Shown here: positions 12,697 to 22,402 of the stretch, one piece after another
How the letters are laid out: the number at the start of each line of letters is the position of its first letter
Position numbering within the stretch: position 1 is the stretch's first letter
DNA from: Caulobacter sp.
GTDB lineage: Bacteria > Pseudomonadota > Alphaproteobacteria > Caulobacterales > Caulobacteraceae
DNA length: 64,000 nt
Reading direction: 5' to 3'
NCBI GenBank assembly: GCA_016125585.1
Contig: WGLL01000005.1
Location: forward strand, 372,001 to 436,000
The notes under the pieces: model-generated
What the model was told of the DNA's origin: nothing
Databases searched by the model: none
What the model saw: the letters and a program-made list of their open reading frames with translations, nothing else
Made by a program: the position numbers and the translations under genes

Positions 12697-12870
12697 GAGA
12701 GCTCCAGAGCGATCACCGCACTAGTCGATCAAAACCCTACAAGCGGAATAGGAATAAATCTATCGTTCCTGTAAGCGCCGCTTTCAGGCCCGGCGCCGCA
12801 TCGGTCTGTGTCGAAAGTTCATATCACGTCGCTTGGGAAACGCCGCCGACAGGCTTAAGTTACCGGGGTC

Positions 12871-14013
12871 ATGAGCCAAGATCACACCCTTCTTCGACCC
12901 TGGCGCCATATCGAGCGCCGCAAGTCCCGCCAGATCATGGTCGGGAAGGTGCCGGTCGGCGGCGATGCGCCCATCTCGGTGCAGTCGATGACCAATACCC
13001 TGACCGCAGACGCTGCGGCCACCATCGACCAGATTCGCCAGCTGGAAGAGGCCGGCGCCGACATTGTCCGCGTCAGCTGCCCTGATGTGGAATCGACCGC
13101 GGCCCTGCCGACGATCGTTCGCGAGGCCCAGGTCCCGATCGTCGCCGACATCCATTTCCACTACAAACGCGGTATCGAGGCCGCCAAGGCCGGCGCGGCC
13201 TGTCTGCGGATCAATCCCGGCAACATCGGCAGCCCCGACCGGGTCAGGGAGGTGATTCAGGCCGCCCGTGACCACGGCTGCTCGATGCGCATCGGCGTCA
13301 ACGCCGGCTCGCTGGAACGCGAGCTGCTGGAAAAGTACGGCGAGCCCTGTCCCGACGCCATGGTCGAGAGCGCCCTCGGCCACGCCCGCATCCTCCAGGA
13401 TCACGACTTCCACGACTTCAAGATCTCGGTGAAGGCCTCCGACATCTTCATGACCGTCGCCGCCTACAACCAGCTGGCCGACGCCATCGACTGCCCCCTG
13501 CACCTGGGCATCACCGAGGCTGGCGCCCTGCGCACCGGCACGGTCAAGTCCGCCATCGGCATGGGTAATCTGCTGTGGGCCGGGATCGGCGACACCATCC
13601 GGGTCAGTCTCGCCGCCGACCCGGTGGAAGAGATCAAGGTCGGCTTCGACCTGCTCAAATCGCTTGGCCTGCGCCACCGCGGCGTCAACATCATCGCCTG
13701 CCCCAGCTGCGCCCGTCAGGGCTTCAATGTCATCAAGACAGTGGAGGCGCTCGAGGCCCGGCTGGCCCACATCGCCACCCCGATGTCGCTGTCGATCATC
13801 GGTTGCGTGGTCAACGGCCCGGGCGAGGCCCTGATGACCGACCTCGGCTTCACCGGCGGCGGCAAGGGGTCGGGCATGGTCTACATGGCCGGCAAGCCGG
13901 ACCACAAGATGGACAACGAGGGCATGGTCGACCACATCGTCGAGCTCGTCGAACAGCGGGCCGCCGAACTTCAGACCCAGGCCGCCGAGGCCGCGTTGCA
14001 CGCCGCCGAATGA
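12871..14013 (+). CDS. ispG: 4-hydroxy-3-methylbut-2-enyl diphosphate synthase
   Basis: [60 protein letters not shown]. Confidence 0.97.
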   Translation: MSQDHTLLRPWRHIERRKSRQIMVGKVPVGGDAPISVQSMTNTLTADAAATIDQIRQLEEAGADIVRVSCPDVESTAALPTIVREAQVPIVADIHFHYKRGIEAAKAGAACLRINPGNIGSPDRVREVIQAARDHGCSMRIGVNAGSLERELLEKYGEPCPDAMVESALGHARILQDHDFHDFKISVKASDIFMTVAAYNQLADAIDCPLHLGITEAGALRTGTVKSAIGMGNLLWAGIGDTIRVSLAADPVEEIKVGFDLLKSLGLRHRGVNIIACPSCARQGFNVIKTVEALEARLAHIATPMSLSIIGCVVNGPGEALMTDLGFTGGGKGSGMVYMAGKPDHKMDNEGMVDHIVELVEQRAAELQTQAAEAALHAAE

Positions 14014-14492
14014 GCGACGACGCCAGCCCTCTGGGCCTTGAGGGAAAGAGCCGGCAGACCGCCCGTCTGATGCGCGAGCATATGCTGCGGCTCTATCACC
14101 TGTTTCACCGCAACACCGGCGGCGATCTGCTCGCCGGGATCGTCTGCGCCACGATCATCTCGGCCAACCTCTCCCACATGGCCACCGGCTCGGACGACGA
14201 TGACGCCTTCGGCGACGCCCTGCCGCCGGACGAGATGCGCCGGCCGGTCTCCATGCAGGCCCTGGCCCGCGCAACCCTGCTGCCCCGCGAAACCGTGCGT
14301 CGCACCGTGGGCCGGCTGGTCGACGCCGGCGTCTGCGTGCGCACGCCTCGCGGCGTCTATGTGCCCACCGCCATCATCGCGGCGATGGACAACGTCTCCA
14401 CGGTCGAGATCGAGCGGGAATTTCGCAGGATCCTGATCCGCCTGCGCCGCATCGGCGTCGACCTGGTCACGGTCGCCGGCGGCCGGGACTGA
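14010..14492 (+). CDS. Winged-helix-like regulator-type protein, paralogue 1
   Basis: ATG overlaps the ispG stop (ATGA); [43 protein letters not shown] resembles a wHTH. Confidence 0.7.
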   Translation: MSDDASPLGLEGKSRQTARLMREHMLRLYHLFHRNTGGDLLAGIVCATIISANLSHMATGSDDDDAFGDALPPDEMRRPVSMQALARATLLPRETVRRTVGRLVDAGVCVRTPRGVYVPTAIIAAMDNVSTVEIEREFRRILIRLRRIGVDLVTVAGGRD

Positions 14493-14659
14493 CCAGGGCG
14501 ATCCAGCCGATGCCCTGAGCCTCCCAACGGCGTGACCCCTGTCACGGGCCCGCGGGTGGCCTTCGTGCTGCAATGAACTACCATGCCGTTGGTACGAAGC
14601 AGCCCGCATCGGGTCGCCCTCGCCAAGGGGCGGCGCGAGTCAACAGGCGGAGGGCGATC

Positions 14660-15127
14660 ATGCCACTGGAAGAGACGCTCGGAACCGAGGCCGCCCACAC
14701 TCTTTCGCGGCTTGGCGGCGGCTATCTCCTGCGGGCCATCCTGGCCTCGGCTGCGCCCTTTGACCACGACTACAGCCTGACCGTCATCTACCTGGCCATC
14801 GTTCAGGCCAATCTGGCCGTCGATGGCCTGGGCGAGGCCGACGGCGCCGACATGGTCGATGACGGCGAACCTGGCGCCCCCCGCCGGCCGGTCAGCGTCC
14901 ACGCCCTGGCCGGCATGCTGCACATGCCCTACGAGACCACCCGCCGGGCGGTCGGCCGCCTGATCGAGGGGGGTTTCGTGCGCCGGATCAGCCGGAACGG
15001 GGTCGTCTTCAATCCCGACAAGCTGGCCGAGCCGGCCCTGGCGCTCGGCGCCGAGGCCGCTCGCCGCGAGACCCTGCGCTTCGCCGAACAGCTGCACCGC
15101 GCCGGCATCGGCCCCGGCGCCATCTGA
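14660..15127 (+). CDS. Winged-helix-like regulator-type protein, paralogue 2
   Basis: RRPVSVHALAGMLHMPYETTRRAVGRLIEGGFVRRISRNGVVFNPDK aligns with the upstream neighbour. Confidence 0.7.
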   Translation: MPLEETLGTEAAHTLSRLGGGYLLRAILASAAPFDHDYSLTVIYLAIVQANLAVDGLGEADGADMVDDGEPGAPRRPVSVHALAGMLHMPYETTRRAVGRLIEGGFVRRISRNGVVFNPDKLAEPALALGAEAARRETLRFAEQLHRAGIGPGAI

Positions 15128-15151
15128 CCGCCCTCGGCCGACCGGTCCGGG

Positions 15152-16705
15152 TCAGGCCGCCGTCAGCACGACATCCAGGGTCTGCACCAGCCCGTCGGGC
15201 TCAAACCGCGCCTCGGAGGTCCCGCCCAGGTCGTGGACGGCGGTGCGGGCGATCAGCCGTGATCCAAAGCCCTCCCGCGTCGGCGGCGTGACCTTCGGCC
15301 CGCCCCGCTCTGTCCAGGTCAGCAACAGCCGCCGCTCCCCCGACTTGTCGCCGTCGACCAGGCTCCAGGTCACCGAGACCTTGCCGTCGCCGGTGCTGAG
15401 GGCGCCGCATTTCGCCGCGTTGGTCGCCAGTTCATGGCCGACCATCGCCAGACTCAGGGCCTCCGGGGCCGTCAGCCGCACCGCCGGACCGGATACGGAC
15501 ACCCGGCTGTCGCCATGCGGTTTGAGTTCAGCCAGCAGCACCTCGCCAAGGTCCGCCCCGACCCAGCTGCTGTCGGTCAGCAGGTTCTGCACGTTGGACA
15601 GGGCCATCAGCCGCGCCTCGAAGGCGTCGCGGAAGGCGACCGGGTCCGGCGTCGCCCGGAAGGTCTGGGCGGCGATCGACTGCACCGTCGCCAGGCTGTT
15701 CTTGACCCGGTGGTTCAGTTCGTCGACCAGTGTCTTCTGGCGCTCCGCCGCCCGCACGCTCTCGGTGCGGTCCGCTCCCTGCACGAAGACGCCGCTCACC
15801 GCCCCGTCGGGGCTGTAGATTGGTTGGTAGGTGAAATCGAGGAACCGCTCGATCGGCGTCGCATCGCCGAGCTGGCTCAGCAGCACCCGCTGGCCGGTGG
15901 CGCTGGCGGCGACGCCGGTGCGATAGACGGCGTCCAGCATGTCGACAAAGCCCTGGCCGACCACTTCGGGCAGGGCGTCGGCCACAGTCCGGCCGATCAC
16001 CTGACGCCCGCCCACCAGGGCCTCATAGGCGTCGTTGGCGAAGGTGAAGATGTGGTCCGGGCCCGTCAGCACGGCCATGAAACCCGGCGCCTGGGCGAAC
16101 AGCCGCCGGAAGTTGTCGCTCTGGTCCAGCAGGGTGCGGTGCGCCCGCTCGGCTTCCTGCGCCCGCTGCAGCAGCTCCAGCCCGCCGGCCGGCGTGCCCA
16201 CGCCCGGGGCGATGCCGATCGGCAACGACGCCGCCCTCTGCAACCGCTGCAGCTCGGTCACATCGACGGTGTTCTGCAGCAGGAACTCGACCTCGCCGTC
16301 GTCGCCGAGGATCGGCACGTGCACGGCGGTCCAGTAGCGATCCTCCATGCCGCCGCCCTGGTCGTCCGGGCGGGGGATTTCATAGTGAATGAAGGCCAGG
16401 GTCTCGGCCTCGCCGGTGGCGAACACCCGATCGAAGCTCTCCCTCAGCCGCCGCCCGGAATCGCCGTCATTGGGAAACAGCTCGAACATCAGCTGTCCGA
16501 TCATCTCCTCGCGCGTGCGCAGCACCGCCTTCTCATAGGCGGCGTTCACCCCGACAAAGCGCAGGTCGCGGTCCAGCACCATGTGCGGGCTGGGCAACAC
16601 CTCGAACAGCGCGTTGAAATTGATACGGTGCAAATCGGCCCCAATACGCGACGCAAGTGCGCAACATAGCCCGCTCCAAGGCGGCTGCCAGTCCCCCGGC
16701 GACAA
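15152..16705 (-). CDS. PAS-domain sensor histidine kinase (HWE/HisKA_2 type)
   Basis: Two PAS-like regions; VDELNHRVKNSLATVQSIAAQTFR; LSLAMVGHELATNAAKCGALS; GFGSRLIARTAVHDLGG. Confidence 0.9.
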   Translation of the reverse strand: MSPGDWQPPWSGLCCALASRIGADLHRINFNALFEVLPSPHMVLDRDLRFVGVNAAYEKAVLRTREEMIGQLMFELFPNDGDSGRRLRESFDRVFATGEAETLAFIHYEIPRPDDQGGGMEDRYWTAVHVPILGDDGEVEFLLQNTVDVTELQRLQRAASLPIGIAPGVGTPAGGLELLQRAQEAERAHRTLLDQSDNFRRLFAQAPGFMAVLTGPDHIFTFANDAYEALVGGRQVIGRTVADALPEVVGQGFVDMLDAVYRTGVAASATGQRVLLSQLGDATPIERFLDFTYQPIYSPDGAVSGVFVQGADRTESVRAAERQKTLVDELNHRVKNSLATVQSIAAQTFRATPDPVAFRDAFEARLMALSNVQNLLTDSSWVGADLGEVLLAELKPHGDSRVSVSGPAVRLTAPEALSLAMVGHELATNAAKCGALSTGDGKVSVTWSLVDGDKSGERRLLLTWTERGGPKVTPPTREGFGSRLIARTAVHDLGGTSEARFEPDGLVQTLDVVLTAA

Positions 16706-16739
16706 TGTTGCGCTTCCGCGATGCTGATCGCGTGGGTTC

Positions 16740-19160
16740 TCAGGGGAAAATCAGGTCCGAATTGTCGAAGGTTGCGACGGTCAGGCCGGAAACGGTGATC
16801 GACCCCAGGCCCGGTGTCGTGAACGAGATCAGCAGGCCCTGGTTGGTGTCGGTCAGGGTGGCGACCGACATCAGCCCGGCGAGATCCAGCGGCGTGTTGC
16901 CGACCTCGATATAGAGGTGATCCACCCCGTTCTGGAAGTCCAGGACCCGGTCCGCGCCGAAAGCCGCGCCGGTGAAGCCGAAGGTGTCGGCCCCGCCGCC
17001 GCCGCGCATCAGGTCGTTGCCGGCTCCCGAGTTGAGATTCTGCGCGCCGGCCTGCCCGGTGATGGTCATGTCGCCATTGGCCTTGACCGTGCTGGTCAGG
17101 GACAGGGCGCCGGCGTCGAACAGGTCGGTCCGCGACGAGCCGTCCTGATAAGCGATCGTCCGGTCGGCCATCAGCCCGCTGTCATAGGTGGTGTCGACGC
17201 TCGAAATGGTCTGGCCCGCGTCATAGACCTGGCTGCGCGAGGCTACCGATCCGTCGGCGTTGTAGGTGGTGGTGACGGTGTCCCAGACGTAGGCGTCGCC
17301 CAGGTCTTCCTGCAGCAGCTGGGTCTTGACCCCGGCGGTGTAGCTGGTGGTGTTCTGCACGCCGTTGTCCAGCACCAGCACGGTCTCGGACAGCACCCCG
17401 CCGACATAGGTCGAGGTCATGCTCTCGTAGCTCAGCGCGTTGCCGGGTCCGTCGGTGACGGTGGTCTGGGTGACGTGGCCGGCGCTGTCGAACACCGACC
17501 GCGAGGTGTAGCCGGCGTCATAGGTGGTGGAGACCTCGCGGACAAAGCCGTTGCGGTCGAAGGACTTGCTCTGGGTCGTATAGGTCTTCTCGGTCCCGTC
17601 CAGCGGATCGTCGTCATAGGTGATGACCAGCAGGTCGTCGGTCGGGTCGCCGGCGGTGCCGCCGTTGTCGAGGGTGATCGAGACGTTGTTGCCGCGGTCG
17701 GTGTAGGCCACGGTCTCGACGCCCTCGTCGGCCAGGGTGAAGTAGTTGGCCAGCGGCATGCCCAGGCCGATGCTGTCGATCTCCACCCGGTCGTCGGCGC
17801 CGGCCAGGTTGCTCAGCAGCATCAGGTTGGTGGTGTCGGCGAACCGCAGGGTCGCGCTGGTCCCGTCGGTGGTGATGGCCTCGATGCTGGTCAGGGTCAC
17901 GCCGTCGAAATCGAACGTCCCGCCGCCGGTCAGCCGCACGGTATCGTTGCCGGCCCCGCCGTCGACGCTGTCGCCGTTGTTCAGCCTGGCGGCGGTGAAG
18001 CCATAGCTGTTGTCACCGCCGTCGCCGACCAGGCTGTCGACGCCGGTGGTGGCGCTCGCCGGGGTCGCCGGGTTGCCGTCGACGTTGAAGATCCGGGCCT
18101 CGACGTCATTTCCGCCGGCGCCGGGGGTCCTGTAGACGAACACCACGTCGCCGTCCTGCAGCTGGGCCATCGCATGGCCCTGCCAGCCGACCTTGCCCTG
18201 GTTGCCGGCGGGGTCGGCGGGGACCACGAAGGTGGCTCCGACCAGGGCCCCGCTGCTGTCGTAGCGCCGGGCCAGAACGCCTTCGCCGCCGCCGTCGGCG
18301 CCGGTCAGGTCGTACCACATGATGATGAAGCCGCCGTCGTTCAGGGCTATGACGCTGGGCGCTTCCTGGCGGCCCGCCGCGGATACGACCACGGTCTGGT
18401 CGGTCGACGGGGTGCCGTCCGCGTTCATGATGCGGTAGGCGACGTCACTGGACAGTCCGGCATTGTCGGTCTTGAACGCCACGACCACCCGCCCGTCGGC
18501 CAGGGTTGTCGCGCTGGTGTGGCTTACGAGGGTATCGATCTGGCTGATGTCGAAGGCCGATCCCACGACGACGCCGGCGGGCGTGTAGATCACACCCGTG
18601 ATGTTGTCCTGGGCGAAATTTGCGTAGGCGACAAACAGGTTGCCGTCGTCCAGCAACGTCATGGATCCGTGCAGGCTGGCGGGCGACAGGGCGGCGACCT
18701 GAGTTCCGGTCTCATCAAAGAAGGTCAGGCGGGTGGTGCCGTTGTTGTAATAGCTCAGATAGACAAACCCGCCGTTGTCCAGCGCTTCCAGACCGCCCCA
18801 GGAGCTCCCGGGCACGGTGATGGGCGAACCGATCAGCGCGCCGGTGGTCGAGTCGATGCGCTGGACCTGCTCGATCGAGCCGTTCCAGTAGGACACCACG
18901 ATGTCGCCATTGGTGAGCTGGACCGGCGTCACATACTCATAGCGGTTGCCCGTGGTGGCCAGTTCGATCGGCGATCCGACCATGTTTCCGTCGGCGTCGA
19001 AGAACTGCAGGTAGGGTCGGTCGACACCGCTGACGTTCGAGCCGTAGCCCACCACATAGCCGCCGGAGGCGAGGGCGCAAACCGACGCATATTCTTCATC
19101 GCCGGTCAGGACCGGAAGCAGGGGCAGATCCCCGGTGGCGGCGGTTGGCGTGGTCGGCAT
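16740..19160 (-). CDS. Large probable secreted protein: N-terminal propeller-like repeats, central YD-like repeats, RTX/hemolysin-type C-terminus
   Basis: DGGAGNDTVRLTGGGTFDF; NADGSVASRSQVYDAGQTISSVDTTYDSG repeats; NSGAGNDLMRGGGGADTFGFTGAAFGADRVLDFQNGVDHLYI near the C-terminus. Confidence 0.75.
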   Translation of the reverse strand: MPTTPTAATGDLPLLPVLTGDEEYASVCALASGGYVVGYGSNVSGVDRPYLQFFDADGNMVGSPIELATTGNRYEYVTPVQLTNGDIVVSYWNGSIEQVQRIDSTTGALIGSPITVPGSSWGGLEALDNGGFVYLSYYNNGTTRLTFFDETGTQVAALSPASLHGSMTLLDDGNLFVAYANFAQDNITGVIYTPAGVVVGSAFDISQIDTLVSHTSATTLADGRVVVAFKTDNAGLSSDVAYRIMNADGTPSTDQTVVVSAAGRQEAPSVIALNDGGFIIMWYDLTGADGGGEGVLARRYDSSGALVGATFVVPADPAGNQGKVGWQGHAMAQLQDGDVVFVYRTPGAGGNDVEARIFNVDGNPATPASATTGVDSLVGDGGDNSYGFTAARLNNGDSVDGGAGNDTVRLTGGGTFDFDGVTLTSIEAITTDGTSATLRFADTTNLMLLSNLAGADDRVEIDSIGLGMPLANYFTLADEGVETVAYTDRGNNVSITLDNGGTAGDPTDDLLVITYDDDPLDGTEKTYTTQSKSFDRNGFVREVSTTYDAGYTSRSVFDSAGHVTQTTVTDGPGNALSYESMTSTYVGGVLSETVLVLDNGVQNTTSYTAGVKTQLLQEDLGDAYVWDTVTTTYNADGSVASRSQVYDAGQTISSVDTTYDSGLMADRTIAYQDGSSRTDLFDAGALSLTSTVKANGDMTITGQAGAQNLNSGAGNDLMRGGGGADTFGFTGAAFGADRVLDFQNGVDHLYIEVGNTPLDLAGLMSVATLTDTNQGLLISFTTPGLGSITVSGLTVATFDNSDLIFP

Positions 19161-19525
19161 CGGTCTTGTTCCGGACGGTTTCTACATTCCGTCCGGGCGC
19201 ACGCGAGCAGGGCGCACAGGTCCGCCCACAGGCCCACCCACCCGTCACCGACGCATCGTCAGCTCCGAAGTCCCCCACGCACGGCCCCCAAGCCGGCTCG
19301 GTTCAACAACCACGAAGCGGAAGCTCGGTAAACGGGGTTATCGCGTCTTGACCCCGGATCCGTTGCTGTTGAGGCGACTTTCGCCTGTCGCGATAACAGC
19401 AAGCCCCGCCGCCTTGCGCGATTTGCACAGCAACGCGGCGCCGGCCGTCCGCTCCTGCCATCCCCTGGCCACAGCCGCCGCCGTGAGAAGAGGCGCCGCC
19501 CCCGGACTCGCCCTATATTGCCCCC

Positions 19526-21418
19526 GTGACCGACCTGACCCTCACAGAAGGCCTGCAGACCGAGGCCGCCGCCCTGCGCGCCGCCGAGCTGATCCGCTTC
19601 CACGCCGCCCGCCTGCCCGACGCCCCCGGCGTCTACCGCATGCATGGCGAGGACGGCGAGTGCCTCTATGTCGGCAAGGCCCGCTCCCTGAAAAAGCGCG
19701 TCATCCAGTATGCGCAGGGCCGCTTCCACACCAACCGCATCGCCACCATGGTCGATCTCACCCGCAGCATGGAGTTCGCCTCCACCCGCACCGAGACCGA
19801 CGCCCTGCTGCTCGAGATCAACCTGATCAAGCAGCTGAAGCCCCGCTTCAACGTCCTGCTGCGCGACGACAAGTCCTTCCCCGAGATCGTCATCCGCCGC
19901 GACCACGCCGCCCCGCAGCTGCGCAAGCACCGCGGCGCCCACAGCATCAAGGGCGACTACTTCGGCCCCTTCGCCAGCGCCGGCGCCGTCAACCGCACCC
20001 TGAGCACCCTGCAGAAGGCCTTCCTCCTCCGCTCCTGCAGCGACAGCGTCTACGAGTCCCGCACCCGCCCCTGCATGCTGCACCAGATCCGCCGCTGCGC
20101 CGCCCCCTGCACCGGCCTGATCGCGCCGGACGACTACCAGGGCCTGGTCGACCAGGCAGAGGCCTTCCTGCGCGGCAAGTCCCGCGCCGTCATCAAACAG
20201 ATGTCCGACGAGATGCAGGCCGCCTCCGACGACCTGGAGTTCGAGCTCGCCGCCCGCCTGCGCGACCGCATCCGCGCCCTCGCCGCCGTCGCCCAGGAAA
20301 CCACCGTCAATCCGGAGACGGTCGACGAGGCCGACGTCTTCGCCCTCCACGCCGAGGGCGGCCAGGCCTGCGTCCAGGTCTTCTTCTTCCGCGCCGGCCA
20401 GAACTGGGGCAACCGCGCCTACTTCCCCCGGATCGACAAGGCCGACACCGATGCAGAGGTCATGGGCGCCTTCGTCGGCCAGTTCTACGACGACAAGCCC
20501 ATCCCCCGCCTGATCCTGGTCTCCCACGACCCGTTCGAGACCGAACTGCTGGCCGAGGCCTTCACCCTCAAATCCGGCCGCAAGGTCGAGATCGCCAAAC
20601 CAAAGCGCGGCGAAAAACGCGGCCTGGTCGACGAGGCCCTGACCAACGCCCGCGAAGCATTGGGCAGGCGAATGGCCGAGGGCAGCGCCCAGGCCAAACT
20701 CCTCGCCGGCGTCGCCGAGGCCTTCCAGCTCGACGCCCCGCCGGAGCGGATCGAAGTCTATGACAACAGCCACATCATGGGCACGAACGCCGTCGGCGGC
20801 ATGATCGTCGCCGGCCCCGAAGGCTTCCAGAAAAACCAGTACCGCAAGTTCAACATCAAGGGGACCGACCTCACCCCCGGCGACGACTTCGGCATGATGA
20901 AGGAGGTCCTCCGCCGCCGGTTCTCCCGCCTGGTCAAGGAGGAGGAAGCCGGCGGCGACGTCTCCACACCCCGCCCTGACCTGGTCCTCATCGACGGCGG
21001 CGCCGGCCAGATCGGCGTGGTGCTGGAGGTCATGGCCGACCTCGGCGTCGACGACATCCCCGTCGTCGGCGTGGCCAAGGGCCCCGACCGCGACGCCGGC
21101 CTCGAACGCTTCTTCCTCCCCGGCCGCCCCGCCCCCTTCATGCTCGAACCCAAAAGCCCGATCCTCTACTACCTCCAGCGCCTGAGGGACGAAGCCCACA
21201 GGTTCGCCATCGGCACGCACCGGGCGAAGCGGTCAGCCGAGATGGTGAAGAACCCGCTGGATGAGATCGAAGGGGTGGGGCCGGGTCGGAAGAAGGCCCT
21301 GCTGCATGCGTTTGGCAGCGCGCGCGGGGTCAGCCGGGCAGGGGTGGAGGACCTGGCCAAGGTGGATGGGGTCAGCGAGGCGCTGGCGCAGCGGGTGTTT
21401 GATTTCTTCAGGAAGTGA
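19526..21418 (+). CDS. uvrC: Excinuclease ABC subunit C
   Basis: [29 protein letters not shown] (GIY-YIG); [47 protein letters not shown] HhH. Confidence 0.97.
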   Translation: MTDLTLTEGLQTEAAALRAAELIRFHAARLPDAPGVYRMHGEDGECLYVGKARSLKKRVIQYAQGRFHTNRIATMVDLTRSMEFASTRTETDALLLEINLIKQLKPRFNVLLRDDKSFPEIVIRRDHAAPQLRKHRGAHSIKGDYFGPFASAGAVNRTLSTLQKAFLLRSCSDSVYESRTRPCMLHQIRRCAAPCTGLIAPDDYQGLVDQAEAFLRGKSRAVIKQMSDEMQAASDDLEFELAARLRDRIRALAAVAQETTVNPETVDEADVFALHAEGGQACVQVFFFRAGQNWGNRAYFPRIDKADTDAEVMGAFVGQFYDDKPIPRLILVSHDPFETELLAEAFTLKSGRKVEIAKPKRGEKRGLVDEALTNAREALGRRMAEGSAQAKLLAGVAEAFQLDAPPERIEVYDNSHIMGTNAVGGMIVAGPEGFQKNQYRKFNIKGTDLTPGDDFGMMKEVLRRRFSRLVKEEEAGGDVSTPRPDLVLIDGGAGQIGVVLEVMADLGVDDIPVVGVAKGPDRDAGLERFFLPGRPAPFMLEPKSPILYYLQRLRDEAHRFAIGTHRAKRSAEMVKNPLDEIEGVGPGRKKALLHAFGSARGVSRAGVEDLAKVDGVSEALAQRVFDFFRK

Positions 21419-22304
21419 GGGGGGGCGACGTCGCCTGGATCACTCCTTCCTCAACTAGCTGCGGAATTCTGTGGTGCTTAAATCTATCAGGTATAAAATC
21501 CACATGTTCGTCCAATATTCGAAGAAAATCTTCGAAGCCAGTGTCAATTTGTTCGATGTTCAGCTTTTTAGAGTACATTCTTCGCACGTGTATGTCTGAT
21601 CGGGGGAAGACCGCATACCAAGGCGTCCCCGCCATCTTGTGCCTGATGCTATAAAATTCTGCACCAATATCCATGTCGCTGAAAGAGTATCCTATAGTTA
21701 TAACGCAAGCCGCGTCAAAGCCTGTCATGGATCGTCTGAGAATAGATCTATACTTATCAATAAATTCGAAATAATCGAATTGCGTAATTACGAGGCCTCC
21801 AGCGCCAATCGGTTGGTCGGAGTGGCTCAAGCTCCCGTGAGGCTTGTAAATTGGTGTATTGTCTGAGGCGGGCCGTCGATCATCGCATATTATATCGACT
21901 TTCTGGGGATTGTGCTTGAAGCCCAGTTCAATAAGTTCGTCATAGTTTGTCGTAAGTACAGCCTTCGGTTTTAGATAAGTCATTACGATGTGTTGCCAAG
22001 TTGGTTTGTTGCAGTCAAACTGTGACTTTAAATAATTCGATAAAGCGGGGCGCCCCGTTTTTGATTCCACTATCGCGGCAGCATGCTCCAAGTTCATAAG
22101 CTTGAGTTCGGCGGGATCGAAAGCTTCGGCGGGATCGGAATGCTTAAGATCTCTCCAGATTCGATTGCGCAGTTCGAACCCGTTGGGAAGATCAAGGCCA
22201 TTGGAAGTTTTGGCACCGAATGATGCGCCAGCTCCCAAGAAAAGAACGATGTCATCTTTAAATAAATGCCAGTTTCCGATTAAATCCACAAGGTTTGCAT
22301 CCAT
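21408..22304 (-). CDS. SIR2-family (SIR2_2-like) predicted NADase; start could be further upstream, up to 22361
   Basis: [17 protein letters not shown] (GAGxS), [13 protein letters not shown] (N), [10 protein letters not shown] (H), [12 protein letters not shown]-richer composition than flanks. Confidence 0.88.
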   Translation of the reverse strand: MDANLVDLIGNWHLFKDDIVLFLGAGASFGAKTSNGLDLPNGFELRNRIWRDLKHSDPAEAFDPAELKLMNLEHAAAIVESKTGRPALSNYLKSQFDCNKPTWQHIVMTYLKPKAVLTTNYDELIELGFKHNPQKVDIICDDRRPASDNTPIYKPHGSLSHSDQPIGAGGLVITQFDYFEFIDKYRSILRRSMTGFDAACVITIGYSFSDMDIGAEFYSIRHKMAGTPWYAVFPRSDIHVRRMYSKKLNIEQIDTGFEDFLRILDEHVDFIPDRFKHHRIPQLVEEGVIQATSPPLTS

Positions 22305-22402
22305 TCCATATATCCTCAAACTGGGCATACTCATTGGCTCTTGCGGGGCCCACTGTCGCAACGTAGCGTCGTGCAGAAATTTGATGTGCGCAAGGCTTTC
22401 AA

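Noticed and set aside
16917-19331. 804-aa plus-strand ORF opposite the large RTX-tailed gene
   Set aside because: Low-complexity G/V/D-rich translation; antisense artefact.
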